Positions 7,748-15,646 of a stretch of 38,391 nt of DNA are shown here, piece after piece (position 1 is the stretch's first letter; every line of letters starts with the position of its first letter). The notes beneath the pieces are model-generated. The model searched no databases. It saw only the letters and a list, made by a program, of their open reading frames with translations, and had not been told where the DNA came from. A program made the translations under genes and the position numbers. This DNA comes from Acidobacteriota bacterium. GTDB lineage: Bacteria > Acidobacteriota > Polarisedimenticolia > Gp22-AA2 > AA152. The DNA lies in assembly GCA_022616665.1 (NCBI GenBank), contig JAKEFJ010000087.1, forward strand, positions 1 to 38,391, in the 5' to 3' direction.

Positions 7748-9337
7748 ATGTTGAATCAAAGCATCGATGGATTCCGCGGGGAGATCCTCACGGACCCCAC
7801 GTCGCGAGAGCGCTACAGCATGGCTGAATGCATCTATCGGGTAACCCCGTGCGCCGCGGTGCTGCCCGCCTCTCGGGAGGACGTGCACGAGGCTCTGAGG
7901 CTGGCCCGGGAAACGGGGTTGCCGCTCACCGCTCGCGGGGCCGGATCGGCGGTAGCCGGGCAGAGCCTGGGGAGTGGAATCATCCTGGATTTCTCGGCCC
8001 ACATGAACCGCATTCTTGAAGTGAACATTCCAGAGCGCTGGGCCCGGGTGGAGCCAGGTGTCGTGCTGGGCGACTTGAACCGGACCCTGGCCCGGTCGGG
8101 GCTGCGGTTCGCGCCCGATCCCTCCTCGTCGGAATTCTGCACGCTGGGCGGCATGATCGCGAACAATGCCGGAGGCCCGCGAAGCGTGCGTTACGGTCCC
8201 ACCCGCGACCATGTCCTCTCCCTGACCGTGGCATTGGCCGGTGGAGAGGTGCTGGAGACGCGCCCGGTGGACCTTAAGGAGCTCTCGCAAGAGCCATCGG
8301 GGGAGCTCAGCCGGCTCTCCCGAGCGCTGTTCGACCTGGTCTCCCCCCGCCTCGAAGCAGTCCGTCGGGTCACGCCTCTGGTTCGCCGGAAAGCCTCCGG
8401 TTACGAGCTCTTGCGTTCGGTTCATCCACAGGGAGTGGACCTGACGCAGGTGCTCATCGGATCAGAGGGAACGCTGGCAGTGACCCTGGAGGCAAAGCTG
8501 AAGTTGACCCAGATTCCCGGCGCCATCGCTACGGCCCTGCTTTACTTCCGGGACCTGGAATCCTTGGGTGTCGGAGTGCTCCAGGCGCTGCGTCACGATC
8601 CCTCGGCGGTGGAAGCCCTGGATCGATCCTTCCTGGACTTGATCCGGCTCGCCGGCCAGGCGGAGGTGCGTGCGCTCCCTGACGACACCGAAGCAGTTCT
8701 GATCGTGGACTTGGAGGGTGACGACGCCGCCCAGGTTGCCGGCAAGTTGAAGCACCTGGCTGCGGATTTGGTCCGCAGCGGCCTCGCCGCCGGAATCCTC
8801 CCGGGCCTTGATCCCGCGACCCGGTCGCGAATTTGGGAAATCCGCAAGGCGGCGTCTCCCATCCTGACGGCGCGTCAGGAGCGCCTGCGCAACACCCGCT
8901 TTATCGAGGATGCCTGCGTGCCTACCGAGCGTCTGCCGGTATTCCTGCGTGAAATTCGCCGGATTCTGGCCCACCATCGGCTCCAGGCGGCGATCTTCGG
9001 ACACGCAGGGGACGCCATCCTGCACGTGAACCCGTTCCTGGACCCTGGCGATCCCGACATCGCCTTGAAAATGGAGCGCATCGCGGTGGAGTACGATGAG
9101 ATGGTGCTTTCGCTCGATGGCGCGCTTTCCGGGGAGCACGGCGATGGCAGGCTTCGCACACCTTTTCTCGGCCGGGCATTCGGAGAGGTGGCGAACCTGT
9201 TCCGCGACATTAAAGCGGCATTCGATTCCAGGGGGTTGCTCAACCCCGGGATCAAGGTCCACGATGGACGGAGCCGGATGACGGATCACCTCGATTTGGG
9301 GCCGCGTCCGTCGCGGGGCCTCCCCGCGATCGGTTAG
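7748..9337 (+). CDS. FAD-linked oxidase, glycolate/D-lactate dehydrogenase (GlcD/YdiJ) type
   Basis: The 529-residue protein has an FAD-binding PCMH domain (residues ~35-215: TARGAGSAVAGQSLG, SSSEFCTLGGMIANNAGG) and a FAD-oxidase C-terminal domain ending SGEHGDGRLRTPFLG...FDSRGLLNPGIKV. It oxidises a 2-hydroxy acid, probably D-lactate, glycolate or D-2-hydroxyglutarate, passing electrons on. The N-terminus resembles the large YdiJ-type enzymes, but the Cys-rich Fe-S half found in those is absent; the protein stops after a short tail. No separate Fe-S subunit gene is adjacent. The ATG at 7748 agrees with the -10 box position. Confidence 0.88.
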   Translation: MLNQSIDGFRGEILTDPTSRERYSMAECIYRVTPCAAVLPASREDVHEALRLARETGLPLTARGAGSAVAGQSLGSGIILDFSAHMNRILEVNIPERWARVEPGVVLGDLNRTLARSGLRFAPDPSSSEFCTLGGMIANNAGGPRSVRYGPTRDHVLSLTVALAGGEVLETRPVDLKELSQEPSGELSRLSRALFDLVSPRLEAVRRVTPLVRRKASGYELLRSVHPQGVDLTQVLIGSEGTLAVTLEAKLKLTQIPGAIATALLYFRDLESLGVGVLQALRHDPSAVEALDRSFLDLIRLAGQAEVRALPDDTEAVLIVDLEGDDAAQVAGKLKHLAADLVRSGLAAGILPGLDPATRSRIWEIRKAASPILTARQERLRNTRFIEDACVPTERLPVFLREIRRILAHHRLQAAIFGHAGDAILHVNPFLDPGDPDIALKMERIAVEYDEMVLSLDGALSGEHGDGRLRTPFLGRAFGEVANLFRDIKAAFDSRGLLNPGIKVHDGRSRMTDHLDLGPRPSRGLPAIG

Positions 9338-9346
9338 GAGACCATC

Positions 9347-9886
9347 TTGGCGCAACAGCGATTCCTGCCCACCCGACTGAACATTCACCCTTCCGCGTTC
9401 GTGGCGGAGAACTGCACGCTGCGGGGTGAGGTCCAGGTTGGAGCCCAGTCCAGCCTCTGGTTCCAGTGTGTGCTGCGCGGCGACACGGCGCCGATCCGGA
9501 TCGGTGAGCGTTCCAACATCCAGGACGGCTGCATCCTGCACACCGACTTGGACGTCCCGGTGGAAATCGGGAACGACGTGACCGTCGGACACGGCGCCAT
9601 CGTCCACGGTGCCCATGTCGGCGCTGAGACGCTCATCGCCATGCGCGCCACCGTTCTCAGTCACGCCGTGATCGGACGCCATTGCCTGGTGGGCGCCGGG
9701 GCGCTGGTTCCCGAACGGATGGTGGTTCCCGACGGCTCCCTGGTCCTGGGAGTTCCCGGGAGAATCGTTCGCCCGCTCACCGCGCAGGAAATCGAAAGAG
9801 TGCTGGAAAATGCCAGAGTCTATCTCGCCTACGCACAGGCCTACACCGAAGGCCTCGTGGGAAGGCCCTCCGGGGAGTCATCGTGA
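9347..9886 (+). CDS. Gamma-carbonic anhydrase family protein (left-handed beta-helix)
   Basis: The 179 aa form hexapeptide repeats of the left-handed beta-helix type. The three zinc-ligand histidines of gamma-carbonic anhydrases are visible in CILHTD and TVGHGAIVHG, and the C-terminal helix follows PGRIVRPLTAQEIERV. Such proteins hydrate CO2 or are inactive YrdA/CaiE-like relatives; activity cannot be read from sequence. The TTG start at 9347 has TAGGAG 7-8 bases upstream. The stop overlaps the GTG of the next gene (GTGA). Confidence 0.9.
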   Translation: MAQQRFLPTRLNIHPSAFVAENCTLRGEVQVGAQSSLWFQCVLRGDTAPIRIGERSNIQDGCILHTDLDVPVEIGNDVTVGHGAIVHGAHVGAETLIAMRATVLSHAVIGRHCLVGAGALVPERMVVPDGSLVLGVPGRIVRPLTAQEIERVLENARVYLAYAQAYTEGLVGRPSGESS

Positions 9887-10869
9887 ACCGGGACGTCGTC
9901 GAGCGCGTGCGCCAGGAACTGGATCGTTCCAGGAGGACTCTTCTCACCACCCACCAGAATCCCGACGGGGACGGGCTGGGAAGCGAGGTGGCTCTATCCG
10001 CCTATCTGAAGGGGATTGGAAAGAACACCCTGATTCTCAATCCCGACGAGGTTCCTGAGCGCTATCGCTTCCTGGATCCGGCGGGAGAGATCCGGTTCTT
10101 CGATGACGCGAGCGGGCCGGCTCTGGTGCGAGGATGCGATCTGATCATCACCCTGGACAACAGCAGCCTGCACCGGCTGGGGAAGATGGAGCAATCGGTC
10201 AGGGATTCAGGCGGCGTGACGCTTTGTGTCGATCACCACTCCACCACCGACGCTTTCTGGGGGATCAACCTCATCGATGAGAGCGCTTGCGCCACGGGAG
10301 AGATGGTGCACGATCTGATCAAGGCCCTGGGAGGCACTCTCGATACGGCGTCGGCGGTGGCGCTTTACACGGCCATGGTCACGGACACGGGGAATTTCCG
10401 CTTTTCCAAGACGAGCCCCCGATCGCACCGGATTGCCGCCGAGCTCCTTGCGAAAGGCGTCGATCCGTCGCGCGTGTACGAACAGGTCTATGAGCAACAG
10501 CCGGAAGGGTTCGTCCGGTTGATGGGGGTGGCCCTCTCCGCCTTCCGTTTGGAAGCGGGCGGCCGCCTCGGCTGGATTTCCCTGACGCGGCGCCAAATGA
10601 TCGAGTGCAGCGCCGAGCAGGCCGATACCTCGGAGATCGTCAATCACCTCTTCGCCATTCGGGGCGTGCGAGTCTGTGTTCTCTTCAAGGAGCTTCCCGA
10701 CGGCATGGTGAAAGTAAGCTTGAGGTCCAAGGGTTCCATCGATGTGCATCGGGTGGCCACCACCTACGGAGGCGGCGGGCACCAGAACGCATCCGGCGCC
10801 GTGGTGGAGGGGCCCCTGGAAGCAGCAGTCCCGCGAGTCGTAGCCGATGCCAGAGCCCTTCTCTCCTGA
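9883..10869 (+). CDS. nrnA: DHH/DHHA1 phosphoesterase, NrnA type (oligoribonuclease/pAp phosphatase)
   Basis: The protein (328 aa) has an N-terminal DHH domain with THQNPDGDGLGSE, LDNSS, the DHH motif in CVDHHST, and TDTGNFRF, followed by the DHHA1 domain with GGGHQNASGA. NrnA-type enzymes degrade 2-5 nt RNAs and dephosphorylate pAp to AMP. I take the GTG at 9883, which overlaps the carbonic anhydrase stop by 4 bases and gives a typical family length; the ORF-track start at 9682 extends far into the upstream gene. Confidence 0.9.
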   Translation: MNRDVVERVRQELDRSRRTLLTTHQNPDGDGLGSEVALSAYLKGIGKNTLILNPDEVPERYRFLDPAGEIRFFDDASGPALVRGCDLIITLDNSSLHRLGKMEQSVRDSGGVTLCVDHHSTTDAFWGINLIDESACATGEMVHDLIKALGGTLDTASAVALYTAMVTDTGNFRFSKTSPRSHRIAAELLAKGVDPSRVYEQVYEQQPEGFVRLMGVALSAFRLEAGGRLGWISLTRRQMIECSAEQADTSEIVNHLFAIRGVRVCVLFKELPDGMVKVSLRSKGSIDVHRVATTYGGGGHQNASGAVVEGPLEAAVPRVVADARALLS

Positions 10870-11491
10870 GCCCCTGAGGATCCAGGTCGGGATGCTCCTG
10901 TCCGGCTGCGGTCGCTTTGACGGCACCGATGTCCAGGAGGCGGTGCTATGCGGGCTGGCGCTGGATCGCTCCGGGGCCCGGGTGGTGGCCTTGTCACCGC
11001 GCCGGCCCCAGCTCCACGTGGTGGACCACACGGTCGGGGACGAGATGGAGGCAGAGCCCCGCGACATCCACCTCGAATCCGCCCGAATTTTTCATGACAA
11101 GATCCACCCGATCCCCGAATTTCCCCTGGAGACCCTCCAGGCCATCGTGGTGCCGGGGGGATTCGGCGGGGCGAAAAACCTGATGTCCGGATTCGCGCGC
11201 CTGGGAGAGCGGCGCGAGGCGCACGCCGATGCGGCGGAGGTGGTTCGACATTTCCTCGATGCACACAAGCCGGTGGGTGTGGTGGGTATGGGCGATATCC
11301 TGGTGCGGCACCTGATGGGGGAGACGCTGGAGGACCCACGCCCGGAGAGGGATCCCGCGGCGCTCGAGGTGAATCGGGAAAAGCGCATCATCGCCACGCC
11401 GGGCTTCAAATCATTCAGGCGGGTCTCCGAGGTTGCCGTGGGAATCGACGCGATGGTTCAGGAGCTCATCCGATGGGTCGGGATGTCGTGA
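10847..11491 (+). CDS. elbB: ElbB-like DJ-1/PfpI superfamily protein without the usual cysteine
   Basis: The 214 aa align along their length with ElbB (isoprenoid biosynthesis glyoxalase ElbB): LLSGCGRFDGTDVQEAVL, DHTVGDEM, ESARI, VVPGGFGGAKNL, KRIIATPGF, and the C-terminal helix. In E. coli ElbB the nucleophile elbow reads GFMCIAP; here the matching segment reads GVVGMGD, so the superfamily cysteine is missing. The reaction may differ or be lost. The start at 10847 overlaps nrnA by 23 bases, and the end overlaps moaD. Confidence 0.85.
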   Translation: MPEPFSPEPLRIQVGMLLSGCGRFDGTDVQEAVLCGLALDRSGARVVALSPRRPQLHVVDHTVGDEMEAEPRDIHLESARIFHDKIHPIPEFPLETLQAIVVPGGFGGAKNLMSGFARLGERREAHADAAEVVRHFLDAHKPVGVVGMGDILVRHLMGETLEDPRPERDPAALEVNREKRIIATPGFKSFRRVSEVAVGIDAMVQELIRWVGMS

Positions 11492-11733
11492 GGGTCAGAG
11501 TTCTCCTGTTCGCCCGGTTGAGAGAGCTCGTGGGAAGCGACGCGATGGAGTTCGACTTGATGGAGGGCGCCACCCTAGGTGAGCTCTGGGAGCGCCTGCG
11601 GGAAGGATTCCCATCGGTTCGCGCCTTCGTTCATCCACCACTCATGGCGGTCAACCAGGAATACGCCTCCCCGGACCGGGCATTGACGGGTGGGGATGAG
11701 GTGGCTTTTTTTCCGCCGGTCAGCGGCGGTTGA
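11473..11733 (+). CDS. moaD: Molybdopterin synthase small subunit (sulfur carrier)
   Basis: This 86-residue ubiquitin-fold protein ends with the diagnostic Gly-Gly (FFPPVSGG), which is activated and thiocarboxylated to donate sulfur to precursor Z in MoaE. N-terminal VRVRVLLFARLRELVG is typical. The ATG at 11473 has AGGAG eight bases upstream within elbB; an internal GTG at 11488 that overlaps the elbB stop (GTGA) is an alternative. moaE follows 7 bases after the stop. Confidence 0.95.
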   Translation: MGRDVVRVRVLLFARLRELVGSDAMEFDLMEGATLGELWERLREGFPSVRAFVHPPLMAVNQEYASPDRALTGGDEVAFFPPVSGG

Positions 11734-11740
11734 GGGTCGT

Positions 11741-12178
11741 ATGTTCCGGATTGTCGGAGAGGCCCTGGCCCTGGATGCGCTGGTGCTCCACGTCTCGGGG
11801 GCCGAGGTGGGCGGGGTCGCCACTTTTGTGGGCATCGTCAGGGTGGAAAACGCCGGCAAGCGAGTCGTGGCGGTGGAGTACCACGCCTATCCGGCCATGG
11901 CGGAAAAGGTGATGCGGGAGATCGGAGAGGAGCTCGAGCGCTTGTTCGGTTCCCTGCGGATCGCCATGGTCCATCGCACCGGCCGACTGTCGGTGGGAGA
12001 GGCAAGCGTCGTCATTGCGGTGGGAGCGGCCCATCGCCGGGAAGCGCTGGCAGCTGTCTCCCATGCCATCGAGCGGCTCAAGCACGACGTCCCGATCTGG
12101 AAAAAGGAATTTTACGAGGATGGGTCGGAGTGGTTAGAGCCGGCCTCGGTCGTGCCGCGTGCGGGCATCAACAAGTAA
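11741..12178 (+). CDS. moaE: Molybdopterin synthase catalytic subunit
   Basis: The 145-aa protein is a complete MoaE: GGVATFVGIVR near the start, VEYHAYPAMAEKVM, the conserved histidine-arginine segment MVHRTGRLSVGEASV, and the active-site lysines in RLKHDVPIWKKEFYEDG. Together with MoaD it inserts two sulfurs into precursor Z to form molybdopterin. The ATG at 11741 follows GAGGG and gives the standard N-terminus; the longer ORF overlaps moaD. It is the last gene before a GC-rich hairpin. Confidence 0.95.
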   Translation: MFRIVGEALALDALVLHVSGAEVGGVATFVGIVRVENAGKRVVAVEYHAYPAMAEKVMREIGEELERLFGSLRIAMVHRTGRLSVGEASVVIAVGAAHRREALAAVSHAIERLKHDVPIWKKEFYEDGSEWLEPASVVPRAGINK

Positions 12179-12200
12179 GGGGGGAGCTGACGCCCCCCCC
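12179..12200. terminator. GC hairpin between convergent moaE and a secreted-protein gene
   Basis: A run of six G, an 8-base loop region and a run of eight C form a strong stem (GGGGGG-AGCTGACG-CCCCCCCC). It sits directly after the moaE stop and 24 bases after the stop of the minus-strand gene, so it may end transcription from both sides. No T-run follows, so factor-independent activity is uncertain. Confidence 0.5.
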
Positions 12201-12223
12201 GGATTCTGTGTGTACCAAAGGGT

Positions 12224-12586
12224 CTATTTGCCGGCTGGCTTCGCTTCGGCCTTGGCAATGCTGGAGACCTTGATGGTCTCGCCTTCCACGGTGCCCTTTA
12301 CGGTCACCGACGCTCCAGCGAATTCCTCGGCCTTCTTCTGGTCGTCCAGCGTGTAGAACTTTGCGTTGGTGGCGTCCCAGACTCCCAACGTGGCACCCTT
12401 CTCTTTGGCGCACTTCAAGGCGCAGTCCTTGTGGCCATCCTTGGCCCCCTCGCCTTTGCAGTGACTGTCGGTGATGAAACCCGTGACCGTGGTCTCGGTC
12501 TTCTTTTCGTCGGCGGCGAAGGACGCCACATTCCCCAGCGCCAGCATCAGAACCGCAGCGGTCAGGCAAACAAAGAGCTTCTTCAT
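12224..12586 (-). CDS. Small secreted protein with conserved HC...H..C..KC motif (DUF5818-like)
   Basis: The 120 aa start with a signal peptide (MKKLFVCLTAAVLMLALGNVASFA) and continue as a small beta-rich domain: TVTGFITDSHCKGEG, GHKDCALKCAKEKGATLGVWD, then KFYTLDD and a strand pair VTVKGTVEGETIKVSSI. The His/Cys spacing and the OB-like strands resemble a family common in Acidobacteriota (DUF5818-like), whose role is unknown. The ATG at 12586 follows GGGAGGT on the minus strand; the longer ORF adds nine residues that cover this RBS. It is expected to be periplasmic. Confidence 0.75.
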   Translation of the reverse strand: MKKLFVCLTAAVLMLALGNVASFAADEKKTETTVTGFITDSHCKGEGAKDGHKDCALKCAKEKGATLGVWDATNAKFYTLDDQKKAEEFAGASVTVKGTVEGETIKVSSIAKAEAKPAGK

Positions 12587-12636
12587 GACGGAACCTCCCT
12601 TCAAGGGGAACATTCAACTTGTGACCAGGTGCGTGC

Positions 12637-12666
12637 ATTGTAAAGGGCACGGCACCTGAGAGTCAA
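12637..12666 (-). promoter_or_regulatory. Sigma-70 promoter of the small secreted protein gene
   Basis: Read on the minus strand, TTGACT and TACAAT are separated by 18 bases. Transcription would start about 44 bases before the ATG at 12586. It is divergent from the promoter at 12704. Confidence 0.75.
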
Positions 12667-12703
12667 ATAGTCAGCAAAACGACCAAATTGATCCCGCTTC
12701 CCC

Positions 12704-12733
12704 TTGCACGACATGAATTTGGGATGCTATACT
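12704..12733 (+). promoter_or_regulatory. Sigma-70 promoter 460 bases upstream of rny
   Basis: TTGCAC and TATACT are separated by 18 bases. Transcription would start near 12740 and run for about 450 bases before the rny ATG, with no plus-strand gene in between. This suggests a structured leader or an independent RNA. Confidence 0.7.
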
Positions 12734-12739
12734 TCGCTT

Positions 12740-13192
12740 CGCCGTGCGGGAATGAATGGTTTGCGGCACAATCAATGATGTGGGATGAGTGATTTTCGAT
12801 AATCGGGCGGACGGTGTGCGCATAACCCTTTGGATTTCCAACCCTTCCGCTTCGAAGCAGAGATACTCCCCCGACTTGGGGATGATTCCTCTGAACAGCC
12901 GGTCGAGCCAATGGCGAGGAATAGCCTCTTCCCTTGAGTTACGCATGACGAGGGGACCGCTCACCGACTGAACCTCTCCCTTCATCCTCTCCCGCCGGCC
13001 AGGGAGGACCTGGCATGGCTTCCTCACTTTCCAGCATTCTAATTGCGTCTTACAGTCCCGCCGTTTCAGATTCCGACCTGCACACTCCCGGAAAGCTGGG
13101 GACGACCGGCCTCCGCAGCAGCGGGGACACCCAGCGCACCCTTTCCGCGTCGGATGCGCCCCATCCGCCTTTCCGTTCCACAGGTGAAATCC
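12740..13192 (+). other. Long untranslated region before rny, candidate structured RNA
   Basis: No plus-strand coding region is convincing in this 450-base stretch. It begins behind a good promoter and contains pairing segments: ATTCCTC (12886 region) with GAGGAAT about 25 bases on, a CCCC-gactt-GGGG hairpin, and a weaker pairing of GCATAACCC with GAGTTACGC enclosing them. A 6S RNA is often encoded close to rny in related bacteria, so this is the first guess, but I cannot recognise the 6S consensus by eye. The second half (13030-13190) shows nothing specific. Confidence 0.3.
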
Positions 13193-14761
13193 ATGGTGAC
13201 TAACTCCGCAGTCCTCCTACTCGGGGGTCTCGCCCTGATCGCCGCCGGGTTCGCTCTGGGCTGGCTGGGTAACCTCCGACTGGGAAAGAAACATTTGAAC
13301 GCCGCGCGCTCTGAAGCGCAGGAAATCGTGCGAGAGAGCCGGCGTGAATCCGACAAGCTGAAGAAGCAGGCGCTTTTGCAAGCCAGGGAAGAGTGGCAAC
13401 AGACCCGCACGCGAATGGAAGGGGACCTGAAGGGACGGGTCCGCGCCGCCCAAAAACAGCAACAGAGCCTCGAGGACAAGGAGCGCAACCTGCGCGAGAA
13501 GCTCGATGAAGCCCGCAAGCAATCCGAGCGAGCCGCCGAGAGTGAGCGGAAACTCCTAGCCGTCCAGGCGGAAGCCACGGAAAATCGGGATCGCTATCGC
13601 CGGCTTCGAGAAGAAACCAACCGCCGGCTGGAACAGCTTGCGGGGATTGGGGTGGAAGAAGCGAAGAAAATGCTCCTGAACAACCTCAAGGCCGAGACCC
13701 GATTCGAAGCGGCCCGGATGATTCGAGAAATCAAGGAAGAGGCCCAGCGCAACGCCGACGCGGAGGCGGCGAAGATCATCGCCTTGGCCATCGAGCGGCT
13801 GGCTTCCGAGGTGACGTCGGCGAAATCGGTCACCAGCATTCCCATACCCAGCGCCAAGGTGAAGGGTCGTATCATCGGTTACGAGGGGAAGAACATCCGG
13901 GCCTTTGAGAAGGCCACGAGCGTGCAGCTCCTCATGGATGAAGCTCCCGATACGCTGGTCCTCTCCTGTTTCAATCCCATCAAGCGCGAGATCGCAAGGG
14001 TCTCCCTGGAGAGACTTCTTAAGGACGGAAATATCCACCCCAGGAGAATCGAGGAAGTGGTGGAAAAATCCCGCCGAAAAGTGGAGGAATCCATCCTTCG
14101 GGCCGGTGAGGACACTGTGAGGGATTTGAACCTCAAGGGGATGCACCCGGAGATTGTGAAAACCCTGGGGCGGCTCAAATACCGCACATCGTATGGCCAG
14201 AACGTGCTGGATCACTCCATCGAAGTGGCCAAGTTGACGGCGATGATGGCCACGGAGCTGGGCCTGGACAGCTCCCTGGCCCTGCGGGCCGGCCTCCTGC
14301 ACGACATCGGCAAGGCCATCGATTTCGAGCGCGAAGGGACCCACCCTGAAATCGGTGCCGAAGTAGGGACCAAGTATGGTGAGCATGAAGTGGTGGTCAA
14401 TGCCATCGCATCGCATCACGACGACGTGGAGGTCATTTCCCCCATCTCGGTGCTGGTGGCAGCTGCCGATGCCATATCAGGCTCACGGCCGGGGGCTCGT
14501 CGCAAGACGCTGGTGGATTACGCCAAGCGCATCGAGAAGCTGGAAGGCATCGCCAACAGCTACGAAGGGGTGGAACAGTCCTACGCGATTCAGGCCGGCC
14601 GGGAGATCCGGGTCATTGCCGTGCCCGAGAAGATCGACGACGCCCAGGTATCCCTGCTGGCCAACGATTTGGCTCAGCGCATCCAGAAAGAGATGGAATA
14701 CCCGGGACGGATCAAAGTCACGGTCATCCGGGAGATGCGCGCCACGGAAGTGGCAAGGTAG
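13193..14761 (+). CDS. rny: Ribonuclease Y
   Basis: This endoribonuclease starts bulk mRNA decay at the membrane. The 522 aa show the full layout: N-terminal membrane helix (residues 5-26), long charged coiled coil (30-200), KH domain with GRIIGYEGKNIRAFE (226-240), and HD domain with LLHDIGKAID (HD at 370-371) and ASHHDD, then a C-terminal domain. I chose the ATG at 13193, which places the helix directly at the N-terminus as in the family; the extra 50 residues of the ORF are not conserved. It heads a long same-strand run. Confidence 0.95.
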   Translation: MVTNSAVLLLGGLALIAAGFALGWLGNLRLGKKHLNAARSEAQEIVRESRRESDKLKKQALLQAREEWQQTRTRMEGDLKGRVRAAQKQQQSLEDKERNLREKLDEARKQSERAAESERKLLAVQAEATENRDRYRRLREETNRRLEQLAGIGVEEAKKMLLNNLKAETRFEAARMIREIKEEAQRNADAEAAKIIALAIERLASEVTSAKSVTSIPIPSAKVKGRIIGYEGKNIRAFEKATSVQLLMDEAPDTLVLSCFNPIKREIARVSLERLLKDGNIHPRRIEEVVEKSRRKVEESILRAGEDTVRDLNLKGMHPEIVKTLGRLKYRTSYGQNVLDHSIEVAKLTAMMATELGLDSSLALRAGLLHDIGKAIDFEREGTHPEIGAEVGTKYGEHEVVVNAIASHHDDVEVISPISVLVAAADAISGSRPGARRKTLVDYAKRIEKLEGIANSYEGVEQSYAIQAGREIRVIAVPEKIDDAQVSLLANDLAQRIQKEMEYPGRIKVTVIREMRATEVAR

Positions 14762-14768
14762 GCGGGAG

Positions 14769-15646
14769 GTGATCACCGGAGGCGCCGATCTCCACCTCCA
14801 CTCGCGGCACTCGGACGGCGCCGACGAGCCGGCCGCACTGGTGGAGGAAGCGGCGAAGGGAGGGGTGGAAGTCATCAGCCTCACCGACCACGATACTCTG
14901 AGCGGAGTTCCGGAAGCGAAGGAAGCCGGGTCAAGGCTGGGCGTTCGGGTGATCTCCGGGGTTGAGCTCAGCGCGGATTTTCGCGGGCACGAGGTCCACC
15001 TCCTGGCGTACGGCTTCGACCCCGAGGCCGAGGATCTCCGGCGCGCGCTGGAGCGGTCCCGGCATGAGCGCAAGCAGCGGGCGGAGCGCATCGTACAGCG
15101 ACTCAACCAACTGGGAATTCCCCTCAGCATGGAGAAGCTGCGAGAAACCGCGGGGGATGCGTCCCTGGGCCGGCCGCACTTGGCCGATGCTCTGCTGCGC
15201 ACGCGAGTCGTGGGCACCATTCAAGAGGCGTTTGATCGGTATCTCAACCCGGGGCGACCCGCTTTCGTCCCGCGGGAGCATCTTCCACTCCAGTCGGCCA
15301 AGAGCGCCGTCCAGGACGCCGGCGGCGTTTTGGTGCTGGCTCACCCCATTTGAATCTCTCTTCTGTTAACATTCGGGCCCGGGTGGAAGCAGGAATCGAC
15401 GGTTTGGAGACGTCTCATCCTAAGCTCAAGTCGTCGCAAAGCCGGGAGCTCGCCTCCCTGGCGCGGGAGGCGGGAATTCTGGCGACCGGCGGGTCCGATT
15501 TCCACGGCGAGCACCGGGGTCCCGTGAGAATCGGGTCGGTGAGAATTGCCGTGGAAGTCGCCAATCGAATCGAGCAGATGGCCGAGCGGAGAGCCGCAAT
15601 CCGGGGGGCGGTGAAAGAGTCCCGGGCGGGGGGAGAGAAGCCATGA
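14769..15646 (+). pseudogene. PHP-domain phosphoesterase gene interrupted by a frameshift
   Basis: Two overlapping frames together encode a complete PHP protein (3',5'-nucleoside bisphosphate phosphatase/TrpH-like). The first frame (to the TGA at 15353) carries DLHLHSRHSD, TDHDT, SGVELSA and ends LVLAHPI. The second carries RVEAGIDGLETSHP and TGGSDFHG. Adding a single base near 15345 would give one reading frame of 292 residues with all metal ligands, the usual family length. The break is either a sequencing or assembly error or a recent mutation. The start is the GTG at 14769 right after rny; the end overlaps mqnE by ATGA. Confidence 0.8.

Noticed and set aside
12671-13027. 118-aa minus-strand ORF (MRKPCQVLPGRRERMKGEV...)
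   Set aside because: It runs across the strong plus-strand promoter at 12704, has no recognisable family and its GC content at third positions is lower than that of true genes here. A short real gene cannot be fully excluded.
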